DNA from: an uncultured Ruminococcus sp.
GTDB lineage: Bacteria; Bacillota; Clostridia; Oscillospirales; CAG-272
DNA length: 23,933 nucleotides
Assembly (NCBI GenBank): GCA_902783755.1
Contig: CACZSC010000240.1
Span: 1 to 23,933, forward strand
Direction: 5' to 3'
In this document: positions 1 to 7,871 of the stretch, piece after piece
How positions within the stretch are numbered: the first letter of the stretch is position 1
Layout of the letters: every line of letters begins with the position of its first letter
Notes under the pieces: model-generated
The model's input: the letters and a program-made list of their open reading frames with translations, nothing else
The model's database searches: none
Told to the model about the DNA's origin: nothing
Program-made: the position numbers and the translations under genes

Positions 1-58
1 CCTTCATTGCAGGTCCGGCATATCTGGTGACAAGAGGATTTTCGTATACGTTCGTCAT
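1..58 (-). CDS. purB: Adenylosuccinate lyase, N-terminal fragment (probable)
   Basis: Only the first 19 codons are inside the window; the gene continues beyond position 1. The peptide reads MTNVYENPLVTRYAGPAMK. The 'NPLVTRYA...M' pattern is how many clostridial adenylosuccinate lyases begin (purine synthesis and AMP formation from adenylosuccinate). The ATG at 58-56 is preceded by a purine-rich stretch (minus strand AAAGGG, near 68-73), and a good promoter lies upstream at 103-131. It is divergent from trpS. The assignment rests on a very short stretch and is a recognition of the N-terminus, not of a full domain, so it should be treated as provisional. Confidence 0.55.
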   Translation of the reverse strand, partial: MTNVYENPLVTRYAGPAMK

Positions 59-102
59 AGTACTTGCCCTTTCTGTGGATATCGGGTCGTTTTGCATCTA
101 TG

Positions 103-131
103 ATTCTATCACATGGGAAAATCTTTTGCAA
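103..131 (-). promoter_or_regulatory. Sigma-A type promoter for the purB-like gene
   Basis: Read on the minus strand: -35 TTGCAA (131-126), a 17-base spacer, and -10 TAGAAT (108-103). It lies 45 bases before the minus-strand start codon at 58. The spacing is ideal and both hexamers are close to consensus. Confidence 0.6.
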
Positions 132-276
132 TTCACATTATGACAAACATGGTCCGGTGTGACAAGTTTTCATGGCGAAAACACGGTGTTGAGGCCCTGA
201 TCCATGGCAGGTACGGGAAATAACGCAGCTCTGCCCGCTGGCGGAGGCGGGATCGGTGATTCGGGCGGTTTCTGCG

Positions 277-305
277 TTGACATAATTTTGCCCGGGATGT
301 ATAAT
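277..305 (+). promoter_or_regulatory. Consensus sigma-A promoter of trpS
   Basis: -35 TTGACA (277-282), a 17-base spacer and -10 TATAAT (300-305) match the consensus exactly. Transcription should start near 312, giving a leader of only about 23 bases before the trpS ATG. That leaves no room for a T-box or trp attenuator, unlike thrS in the same window. Between this promoter and the purB promoter (about 132-276) I see no gene. Confidence 0.85.
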
Positions 306-334
306 TATATGAGAATCAAAGGACGGGTATTATC

Positions 335-1342
335 ATGTATAAAGACAAGAAAGTAGTGTTCTCCGGAGTACAGCCTTCCGGAGTCCTGACGATAGGAAAC
401 TATCTCGGAGCCATAAGAAATTTCTCCGAGTTCTCGGACGAGTACATCTGTTACTATTGCGTGGTGGATGAACATGCCATAACGGTAAGGCAGGTGCCTG
501 CAGACCTGAGGAGGAGGACGTACGAGACCCTCGCTCTGTATATCGCGTGCGGACTTGACCCAGAAAAGAATACGCTTTTCGTACAGTCACATGTTCCGGC
601 TCACGCCGAACTCGGCTGGATCCTTGACTGCTATACCATGTTTGGTGAACTTTCAAGGATGACACAGTTCAAGGACAAGTCCCAGAAAAATGCTGACAAC
701 ATCAACGCGGGCCTGTTTACGTATCCCGCCCTCATGGCGGCGGATATCCTTCTGTATCAGACAGACCTTGTGCCGGTGGGTCAGGACCAGAAGCAGCATC
801 TCGAGCTGTCCAGGGACATAGCTGCCCGCTTCAACGCCGTATACGGCGACACATTTGTGGTCCCGGATCCGTACATTCCGAAACAGAGCGCCAAGATAAT
901 GTCTCTAGCCGATCCCACGAAGAAGATGTCGAAATCCGATGAGAACGAGAATGCGGTCGTCAGGATCCTGGATCCGAGAGACGCCATCCTCAGGAAGTTC
1001 AAGAGAGCCGTCACCGATTCCGGCAACGAAGTCAGGTATGCCGAGGGCAAGGACGGGATCATGAACCTTATGTCCATCTATTCAGCCTTTACCGGAAAGA
1101 CCATTCCGGAGATCGAAAAGGAGTTTGACGGCAGGGGCTACGGCGACTTCAAGGCGGCGGTGGGCGAGGCCTGCGCTGACAGGCTGGCACCTGTGCAGGC
1201 TGAGTTCGCAAGGCTTATGAACGACAAGGGATACCTTGAGAGCGTCATGAAGAAAGGTGCGGAGGAGGCCGGCAGGGCTTCAGCGCGCACCATGTCGAAA
1301 GTAAGAAGAAAGATCGGTTTCACCGACCTGAGAAATTTGTGA
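335..1342 (+). CDS. trpS: Tryptophanyl-tRNA synthetase
   Basis: Charges tRNA-Trp with tryptophan in the cytoplasm (class I aminoacyl-tRNA synthetase). The 335-residue length is normal for bacterial TrpRS. The N-terminus carries the SGVQPSG...TIGNYLGA segment (residues 10-26), where TIGN (19-22) is the HIGH-type ATP-binding motif. The KMSKS loop is exactly present at residues 197-201. The Rossmann catalytic region runs to about residue 205 and the helical anticodon-binding region follows. The ATG at 335 is preceded by AAAGGA at 318-323. It is the first gene after a consensus promoter, and a dehydrogenase follows 30 bases later with no terminator between them, so the two are probably co-transcribed. 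Confidence 0.97.
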   Translation: MYKDKKVVFSGVQPSGVLTIGNYLGAIRNFSEFSDEYICYYCVVDEHAITVRQVPADLRRRTYETLALYIACGLDPEKNTLFVQSHVPAHAELGWILDCYTMFGELSRMTQFKDKSQKNADNINAGLFTYPALMAADILLYQTDLVPVGQDQKQHLELSRDIAARFNAVYGDTFVVPDPYIPKQSAKIMSLADPTKKMSKSDENENAVVRILDPRDAILRKFKRAVTDSGNEVRYAEGKDGIMNLMSIYSAFTGKTIPEIEKEFDGRGYGDFKAAVGEACADRLAPVQAEFARLMNDKGYLESVMKKGAEEAGRASARTMSKVRRKIGFTDLRNL

Positions 1343-1372
1343 GAAATATACCAGGGAAAGAAGGAAACTAAA

Positions 1373-2656
1373 TTGAAAACAAGAGCAGTCAGACTTCACG
1401 GTGTATGCGATCTCCGCCTCGAAGAGATAGAGCTTCCGGAGATCAAGGATACAGAGATCCTTGCCGAGGTCATGTCAGACAGCATCTGCATGTCTTCGTA
1501 CAAAGCGGCGCAGCAGGGCGCCAACCACAAGAGAGTTCCCGACGACGTGGCCGAAAATCCGGTCATCATCGGGCATGAGTTCTGCGGAAGACTAGTAAAA
1601 GTCGGAGACAAGTGGAAAGACAAATTCAAGGCAGGGGACAAGTTCGTGATCCAGCCTGCCATGAACTATAAGGGAAGTCTGGCAGCTCCCGGATATTCAT
1701 ACAGATACTGCGGAGGAGCCAGCGAGTATGTCGTTCTTCCCGAAGAGGTCATGCTGACAGACTGCCTGCTTCCGTATCACGGCGATGCATATTTTTACGG
1801 CAGCCTTGCAGAACCGATGTCGTGCATAGTGGGGGGATTCCATGCGAACTACCATGTGAAGCCCGGTACGTACGTACATGAGATGGGACCTGTGCCGGGG
1901 GGCAACATGGCTATCCTTGCCGGAGCAGGGGCGATGGGACTCGGATGCGCGGACTATGCGATCCACGGCGGCAATCCGCCGAAGCTCCTCATAGTCACGG
2001 ATCTTGACGATGCAAGACTGAAGAGGGCAGAGAAACTGCTTCCTCCCGAGGATGCAAAGAAATACGGAACGGATCTGAGGTTCATAAACACCGGCAGCAT
2101 GGAGAATCCTGTGGAGTACCTGAAGAGCCTGACTGACGGTGCCGGATACAACGACGTGTTCGTATACGCGCCTGTCAAACCGGTTGTGGAGATGGGCGAC
2201 GCCCTCCTCGCAAGGGACGGATGTCTCAACTTCTTCGCCGGCCCCACGAACCCTGAATTTTCAGCTATGTTCAACTTCTACAACGTGCACTATTCTTCGA
2301 CGCACATAGTAGGAACGTCCGGAGGAAATACAGACGACATGAGGGAGTCAATCAAACTCATGAGCGAGAAGAAGATCAACCCGGCCGGAATGATCACGCA
2401 CGTCGGCGGATTGAACGCCTGCCCGGAGGCAACGCTGAACCTCCCGAAAATCAAAGGCGCGAAAAAGCTCATATATACGCATCTGGAACTGCCTCTCACT
2501 GCCATCGAGGACTTTGCCCAGGCTGCTGAGGATAACAAGGGTACGGCGCTCGGAAAACTGTATGCCGACCTTGACAGAGCATGCCGCGAAGCAGGGGATC
2601 TGTGGTGCCCTGCGGCTGAAAAACTCATTTTCGAGTATGCGGGGATCGATGCGTGA
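1373..2656 (+). CDS. Zinc-binding medium-chain dehydrogenase, sorbitol/L-sorbose-1-phosphate reductase (SorE) type
   Basis: A 427-residue member of the medium-chain alcohol dehydrogenase superfamily. It has a GroES-like N-terminal half with catalytic-zinc ligand candidates Cys39 and the GHE motif His68-Glu69. A Rossmann NAD(P)-binding half has GAGAMG and then an acidic strand end (VTDLDD). The overall pattern, including SDSICMSSYKA around Cys39 and the absence of the four-cysteine structural zinc lobe, resembles SorE-like sugar-phosphate reductases, which interconvert a keto-sugar phosphate and a polyol phosphate. The start is TTG at 1373, preceded by AAGGAAA (about 1360-1366); there is no nearer ATG. 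No PTS or sugar kinase gene accompanies it, so the substrate is unknown and the family name should not be read as a proven activity. It probably shares the trpS transcript and ends at a strong terminator. Confidence 0.8.
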   Translation: MKTRAVRLHGVCDLRLEEIELPEIKDTEILAEVMSDSICMSSYKAAQQGANHKRVPDDVAENPVIIGHEFCGRLVKVGDKWKDKFKAGDKFVIQPAMNYKGSLAAPGYSYRYCGGASEYVVLPEEVMLTDCLLPYHGDAYFYGSLAEPMSCIVGGFHANYHVKPGTYVHEMGPVPGGNMAILAGAGAMGLGCADYAIHGGNPPKLLIVTDLDDARLKRAEKLLPPEDAKKYGTDLRFINTGSMENPVEYLKSLTDGAGYNDVFVYAPVKPVVEMGDALLARDGCLNFFAGPTNPEFSAMFNFYNVHYSSTHIVGTSGGNTDDMRESIKLMSEKKINPAGMITHVGGLNACPEATLNLPKIKGAKKLIYTHLELPLTAIEDFAQAAEDNKGTALGKLYADLDRACREAGDLWCPAAEKLIFEYAGIDA

Positions 2657-2674
2657 CATAACCGTTTAAATCTC

Positions 2675-2713
2675 ATACCGGAAATGCAGCAAACGCTTTC
2701 CGGTATATTTTTT
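2675..2713 (+). terminator. Intrinsic terminator after the SorE-like gene
   Basis: A perfect 10-base-pair stem (2675-2684 with 2697-2706) and a 12-base loop are followed by a run of six T (2708-2713). It lies 19 bases after the dehydrogenase stop and only 18 bases before the next gene's ATG at 2732. Confidence 0.85.
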
Positions 2714-2731
2714 AAGGGAAGGGGGAAGATT

Positions 2732-4255
2732 ATGCACAGAAAGATCATTGCCGCCCTGGCCTTTGTGGCTGTGGCACTGTCATGCCTGTTCTGCATGCCG
2801 GGCTGTGAAAGCCCTACTACTACTCCTTACCCGCATCTTGCGGACGGGTCCTCCTCTCCCGTGCTTTCCGGGATCATAAACCCGGATTCGGAGGTGAGGG
2901 GCGTCTGGATAGCCAGCACATGGAACATAGATTATCCTTCAAGAACAGATCTTCCGGCAGACGAATTAAAAACAGAGCTTGACCGAATACTTGACGCGTG
3001 TTCGGATCTTGGCCTGAATACCGTATTCTTCCAGGTGAGGCCTGCCTGTGACGCTCTGTACGAGAGCGATATGTTCCCGGTCTCAAAAGCTCTGTCCACC
3101 ACTGGGGAGCTGCTATTCGACCCTCTCGGATACCTGGTATACCAGGGGCATCTGAGAAACATATTCGTCCACGCCTGGGTCAACCCGCTGAGGATTACCC
3201 TGCAGAAAACGGCTTTTGAGGATCTTCCTGATGGACCGGCAAAATCACACCCGGAATGGTGCGTTGATTACGCTGACAAACTGTATTTCGACTGCGGCCT
3301 GCCGGAAGTAAGGCAGCTTGTGGCGGACGGCGTCCGCGAGATTGTTGAAAAATACGATGTGGACGGCGTGGTGTTCGACGACTACTTCTACCCCTATCCC
3401 GCATATGACGGCTCCGGAAGGATGTATGAATTCCACGACGAGAATGCTTACGAGAAATACGGGGAAGGGCATTCCCTTGAAGACTGGAGACGGGAGAACG
3501 TCAACATGATGGTGAGACTGTGCTACGACACGGTCCATGAAACCGATCCCGAATGCGTATTCGGTATATCCCCTTTCGGAGTGTGGCAGAATGACGACGG
3601 TGAAAACGGCGGAAGCAGGACGAAGAATTTCGAAGCCTACAAGAGCCTATTCTGCGATGCGACGGCATGGATCGACGGTGGCTATATAGACTATATCTGC
3701 CCGCAGATCTACTGGGCCACGGATTCAAAGACATCGCCGTATGAAGTCGTGCTGGACTGGTGGAACACGAGGCTTGACGGCTCGAATATAAGGCTTTATG
3801 TGGCCCATGCTTCATATATGTACGAGGAAGGCGAATGGGACAGTCCGGAAGGTGAACTCACGGAGCAGATAGAGATGTCAAGGCTCAGGAAGTACTACCG
3901 GGGCAGTATCAGCTACGGATTCGAGGAACTCAGAGACAACGTCAGAAGTGCCGGAAATGAAATAAAACTGGTCTACTCCTCACCCGTCATCTACTCAGAT
4001 ATCGTTTCAAACGGCTGCGAACCGGAGCTGCTGTCACACAGCGACGGGCAGACAGTGGATACCGGGACGATTCTTCTGGGGGGCATGTCGGATCCCTATT
4101 ACGCTCTTACGCTCAACGGCGCTAGAGTGGGAAGGATGAAGGACGGCAGTTTCAGGACGGAGTTCAAGCTTGAAGAAGGCGAGAATGTCCTCACTTTCAT
4201 CCAGAACGGGAAAGAGTATGTCTGGGTAATAACATATGCACCGGGTGAGAAATAA
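2732..4255 (+). CDS. GHL10-type (DUF187) glycosyl-hydrolase-like lipoprotein
   Basis: A 507-residue secreted protein. The N-terminus is a signal peptide (MHRKI, then a hydrophobic run to about residue 24) ending in a lipobox-like MPGC, so Cys28 is probably lipidated and the protein anchored to the outer face of the membrane. The GHL10/DUF187 domain follows: RGVWIASTWNIDYPS, FFQVRPACDALY, HAWVNPLR, DVDGVVFDDYFYPYP and YICPQIYW are all in family order, in a TIM-barrel arrangement. The last 90 or so residues look like a small beta-sandwich. The family is thought to act on cell-wall or other glycans, but no substrate can be read here. The start is placed at 2732 because a strong GGGAAGGGGGAAG site precedes it; the upstream in-frame ATG at 2684 lies inside the terminator stem and would put 16 non-signal residues in front. 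Confidence 0.88.
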   Translation: MHRKIIAALAFVAVALSCLFCMPGCESPTTTPYPHLADGSSSPVLSGIINPDSEVRGVWIASTWNIDYPSRTDLPADELKTELDRILDACSDLGLNTVFFQVRPACDALYESDMFPVSKALSTTGELLFDPLGYLVYQGHLRNIFVHAWVNPLRITLQKTAFEDLPDGPAKSHPEWCVDYADKLYFDCGLPEVRQLVADGVREIVEKYDVDGVVFDDYFYPYPAYDGSGRMYEFHDENAYEKYGEGHSLEDWRRENVNMMVRLCYDTVHETDPECVFGISPFGVWQNDDGENGGSRTKNFEAYKSLFCDATAWIDGGYIDYICPQIYWATDSKTSPYEVVLDWWNTRLDGSNIRLYVAHASYMYEEGEWDSPEGELTEQIEMSRLRKYYRGSISYGFEELRDNVRSAGNEIKLVYSSPVIYSDIVSNGCEPELLSHSDGQTVDTGTILLGGMSDPYYALTLNGARVGRMKDGSFRTEFKLEEGENVLTFIQNGKEYVWVITYAPGEK

Positions 4256-4271
4256 CAGACATTTTCACATG

Positions 4272-4300
4272 TTGCAACTTGCTGAACAGAAATATATAAT
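4272..4300 (+). promoter_or_regulatory. Promoter of glnN
   Basis: -35 TTGCAA (4272-4277), a 17-base spacer and -10 TATAAT (4295-4300), 35 bases before the glnN ATG. A 17-base element overlapping the -35 box (4259-4275) recurs upstream of the oxidoreductase gene at 15859-15875. Confidence 0.75.
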
Positions 4301-4335
4301 GTAGGAAAACAAATAGAGAACTGGAGAACGGAGAA

Positions 4336-6435
4336 ATGGCACTTTTGACGGAATATTTCGGAACTATGGCTTTCGATGAGACTTCCATGAAGGAGTATCT
4401 GCCGGCTGATATATACGCTTCGCTGAAAAAGACGATCGACGAGGGGCGGTCCATTGACATGGACATCGCGAACGCGGTGGCGAAGGGGATGAAGGAGTGG
4501 GCCGTGGCCAAGGGCTGCACCCATTTCACACACTGGTTCCAGCCCCTGTCAGGAATGACGGCGGAGAAGCACGAGAGCTTCATATCCCCGGTCGGCGAGG
4601 GCAGAGTCATAATGGAATTCTCCGGGAAGGAGCTCGTAAGAGGTGAATCCGATGCATCGAGCTTCCCGTCAGGAGGTCTGAGGGCCACTTTTGAAGCCAG
4701 GGGATATACAGCCTGGGATCCCACGTCCTATGCTTTCATAAAGGACAGGACCCTGTGCATTCCCACTGCTTTCTGTTCATACGGAGGAGAAGCTCTCGAT
4801 AAGAAGACCCCTCTTCTCAGATCGATGGATGCCATAAACATCCAGGCTCTCAGGATACTGAAACTTCTTGATCCTAATACTGACGTGAGCTGCGTCAGGG
4901 CATCGGTGGGGGCAGAGCAGGAGTATTTCCTTGTTCCGAAGGAAATGTATGACAAGCGCCGTGACCTTATTTTCACAGGCAGGACCCTTTTCGGGGCGAA
5001 CCCGCCCAAGGGCCAGGAGCTTGAAGACCATTACTATGGGACAATAAAACCCCAGGTGGATGCTTTCATGAAAGAACTGGACGAGGAACTCTGGAAACTG
5101 GGGATACTGGTGAAGACAGAACACAACGAAGCGGCTCCGTCACAGCACGAGCTGGCTCCGATATACACACAGGTCAACATCGCTGCCGACAATAACCAGC
5201 TTATGATGGAGATGATGCAGAAGATCTCCAAGCGCCATGGCCTGGTATGCCTGCTCCATGAAAAGCCGTTCAAGGGAGTGAACGGGTCCGGCAAGCATAA
5301 CAACTGGTCCATAGCCACCAATACGGGAGTGAATCTGCTGAGCCCCGGAAAGACACCGTATGACAATGTGCAGTTCCTGCTGTTCCTGGTTGCAGTCATA
5401 AAGGCTGTGGATGATTACCAGGATCTTCTGAGGATAAGCGCGGCAACGGCAGGGAACGATCACCGCCTCGGATCCAATGAGGCGCCTCCGGCGGTGATAT
5501 CCATTTTCCTGGGGGATGAGCTTTCGTCAATCATAGATGCCATAGAAACAAACACCCACTATGACCCGATGGAAAAGAGCCAGCTGAGGCTCGGAGTCGA
5601 TGCGCTTCCTCCGCTTCCTAAGGACAACACGGACCGGAACAGGACATCACCGTTCGCGTTTACAGGAAATAAATTTGAGTTCCGTATGGTAGGGTCGTCC
5701 AATTCCATCAGTGACTGCAATACCTTCCTTAACACTGCCGTGGCTGAGTCATTAAGGCAGTTTGCGGACGAGCTGGAAAAAGCAGATGACATGACGTCGG
5801 CCCTTGACAGCCTGATCAGGCGGACTATCAGGGAACACAAGCGCATCATCTTCAACGGCAACAACTACGATGAGTCCTGGATAAAGGAAGCAACGGAAAA
5901 ACGCGGGCTCTTGAACCTTAGGACCACGCCTGACGCTCTCGAGTGCTTCCTTGATGAAAAGAACGTCAGACTGTTCGAACAGCACCGGGTGTATACCAGG
6001 ACAGAAATGAAGTCGAGGAAGACGATAACTCTTGCCAACTATACCAAGACCATCAAGATCGAGGCGAACGTCATGGTGGACATGGTGTACAAGGAGATCC
6101 TGCCGGCGATCACTGAATATGCGAAAGACATATGCCAGACCGGGAAAGCCAAGAAGGAGCTTTCCCCTGCCATGAATACGGAATATGAGGAAACGATGGC
6201 GGAGAGACTGGGAAATCTGGAGTCAAGGATCTACCGAGAAGTAAAGAGGCTTGAGCAGATACTCGGCGAAACGCCGAAGACGGATGACGTTTCAGTTCTT
6301 GCCGCGTATATACGTGACAAGGTCGCCGTTTCCATGAAGGATCTTCGCGAGGTGTGCGATGAGGCTGAATTCATAACAGCTGAGAAATACTGGCCGTACC
6401 CCACGTACGCCTCACTTCTCTTCGGACTGCAATGA
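4336..6435 (+). CDS. glnN: Glutamine synthetase, type III
   Basis: Makes glutamine from glutamate, ammonia and ATP; the main ammonium-assimilating enzyme when this type is the only one present. At 699 residues it has the length of GSIII (about 700), far longer than GSI or GSII. Family landmarks appear in order: the N-terminal GSIII segment with FTHWFQPLSG (about residue 63), GAEQEYFLV near residue 192 (metal and glutamate site), TEHNEAAPSQHELAP near 258, GVNGSGKHNNWS near 315, RLGSNEAPPAV near 378 and FRMVGSS near 453. Start ATG 4336 follows GGAGAACGGAG. It has its own promoter. There is no glnK, amt or glnR neighbour, so any nitrogen control would act through the promoter element or elsewhere. 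Confidence 0.96.
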   Translation: MALLTEYFGTMAFDETSMKEYLPADIYASLKKTIDEGRSIDMDIANAVAKGMKEWAVAKGCTHFTHWFQPLSGMTAEKHESFISPVGEGRVIMEFSGKELVRGESDASSFPSGGLRATFEARGYTAWDPTSYAFIKDRTLCIPTAFCSYGGEALDKKTPLLRSMDAINIQALRILKLLDPNTDVSCVRASVGAEQEYFLVPKEMYDKRRDLIFTGRTLFGANPPKGQELEDHYYGTIKPQVDAFMKELDEELWKLGILVKTEHNEAAPSQHELAPIYTQVNIAADNNQLMMEMMQKISKRHGLVCLLHEKPFKGVNGSGKHNNWSIATNTGVNLLSPGKTPYDNVQFLLFLVAVIKAVDDYQDLLRISAATAGNDHRLGSNEAPPAVISIFLGDELSSIIDAIETNTHYDPMEKSQLRLGVDALPPLPKDNTDRNRTSPFAFTGNKFEFRMVGSSNSISDCNTFLNTAVAESLRQFADELEKADDMTSALDSLIRRTIREHKRIIFNGNNYDESWIKEATEKRGLLNLRTTPDALECFLDEKNVRLFEQHRVYTRTEMKSRKTITLANYTKTIKIEANVMVDMVYKEILPAITEYAKDICQTGKAKKELSPAMNTEYEETMAERLGNLESRIYREVKRLEQILGETPKTDDVSVLAAYIRDKVAVSMKDLREVCDEAEFITAEKYWPYPTYASLLFGLQ

Positions 6436-6482
6436 CAGTGCTATATATATCCAGACGAAATCCATAACTAAGGGGTAAGATT

Positions 6483-7871
6483 ATGACTGAAGAGCTGAAA
6501 TTCACACCGGCATTCAAGCCCACAGCCAGGCTCGAGGCCATATCCATAAGGAACTTCAAGAATGTGGTGAAGGGCGATCTGTGCTTCACAAACAAAAAAA
6601 AGAACTACCGGGCGAGCATAGTGGGCCTATACGGCCAGAACGGATCGGGGAAGACCGCGCTGATAGAATCGCTGTCAATTCTCAAGCACATACTCTGCGG
6701 GATACCCGTGCCGGTGCGTTTTGCAGACTGCATCAATGTGGATGCCGATTGCGCCGGGATAGTTTATGACATAGTGATTTCCGATGACGAGACAAAGGAC
6801 GAGTTCTGCCGTATCTCGTATGAAGTGGAGATACGGAGAAGAGAACCGGCAGGGACTGAGATTTCAAAGGAAGTCATAAAGTACTCACTGACGGATCCGG
6901 AGACAGGCCGGAGATCACCGAGACAGGTGCTTGCTGATACCGGCGCAGGAGACGTGTTCGGGCCCAAGAGCCGATATGACGACCTGACCGGGAAAAACAG
7001 AAAGATCAAGACAGATCTGATCGTCGCAAAAAAACTTGCGTCAGCGACAGACCGTTCTTTTCTGTTCTCAAGGGAACTCCGCCGTATCATGGACGATAAC
7101 TGCAGGGAAAAGGACCTTCAGATGATTTTCTACGCTCTTTCAGTCTACGGGAGACGGCAGCTTTTCATAATCGACTCTGCGACCTCGGGCAGGATAAGCC
7201 TCAACGCTCTTCCGCTCATAATAGGTGACGGCGAGCACGGATCCGTTTCCGTGTCGCTGAATGACGGCGGGATAGTGCCGGATAATCTGATGCCCACGAT
7301 AAGGAAGGTCGTGTCCAACATGAATATAGTGCTTCCGCAGGTGGTCCCGGGACTCGAGATAGGGATAGTGGAGCTGGGATCAGAACTCCTGCGGGACGGA
7401 AGACCCGGGACTACGATACAGCTTGTTTCAAAAAAGGCCGGCAAGGAGATCTCTCTGAAGTACGAATCGGAGGGCATAAAGAAGATAATAGCGATCATGC
7501 AGCTTTTGATCGCAGTGTACAACGACGATTCCATAACCGTTTGCATAGATGAGCTGGACGCGGGCGTATACGAGTATCTGCTGGGTGAGATCCTGAAGAT
7601 AATCTCCGAGAAAGGAAGAGGACAGCTAATATTCACTTCCCACAATCTCAGACCGCTTGAGACCATAGATACGGGCTTCGTTGCATTCACTACCGCTGAC
7701 CCGGAACACAGATATACGAGGATAACGGGAAAAGGCTCTGCCAATCTGAGAGACAGCTACTACCGCGATATAGTGCTCGGTTGCAGCGGGTATCCCGTGT
7801 ATGAGCCGACCCACAACGCAGAGATCTCTCTTGCATTCAGGGAGGCCGGTGAACTGTATGACTTCAGGTAA
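6483..7871 (+). CDS. AAA15/RloA-like ATPase of a two-gene ATPase-TOPRIM module
   Basis: A 462-residue SMC/ABC-like ATPase. Walker A is GQNGSGKT (residues 51-58), preceded by the IRNFKN strand-turn typical of AAA15/OLD-type ATPases. An ABC-signature equivalent, ESEGIKK, is at about 328-334. Walker B is VCIDELD with Asp356-Glu357, and a sensor histidine sits in FTSHN at about 384-388. The C-terminal segment NLRDSYYRDIVLG is also characteristic of this group. The middle (about 130-320) has no motif I know. The ATG is preceded by AAGGGG (6471-6476). Its stop overlaps the start of the TOPRIM gene, so the two are translationally coupled. Related ATPase plus small-nuclease pairs (PARIS, AbiL, split OLD) act in abortive defence against phage; that role here is inference. 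No convincing promoter was found in the 47-base gap after glnN, although TATATATAT (6442-6450) could serve as a weak -10. Confidence 0.85.
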   Translation: MTEELKFTPAFKPTARLEAISIRNFKNVVKGDLCFTNKKKNYRASIVGLYGQNGSGKTALIESLSILKHILCGIPVPVRFADCINVDADCAGIVYDIVISDDETKDEFCRISYEVEIRRREPAGTEISKEVIKYSLTDPETGRRSPRQVLADTGAGDVFGPKSRYDDLTGKNRKIKTDLIVAKKLASATDRSFLFSRELRRIMDDNCREKDLQMIFYALSVYGRRQLFIIDSATSGRISLNALPLIIGDGEHGSVSVSLNDGGIVPDNLMPTIRKVVSNMNIVLPQVVPGLEIGIVELGSELLRDGRPGTTIQLVSKKAGKEISLKYESEGIKKIIAIMQLLIAVYNDDSITVCIDELDAGVYEYLLGEILKIISEKGRGQLIFTSHNLRPLETIDTGFVAFTTADPEHRYTRITGKGSANLRDSYYRDIVLGCSGYPVYEPTHNAEISLAFREAGELYDFR

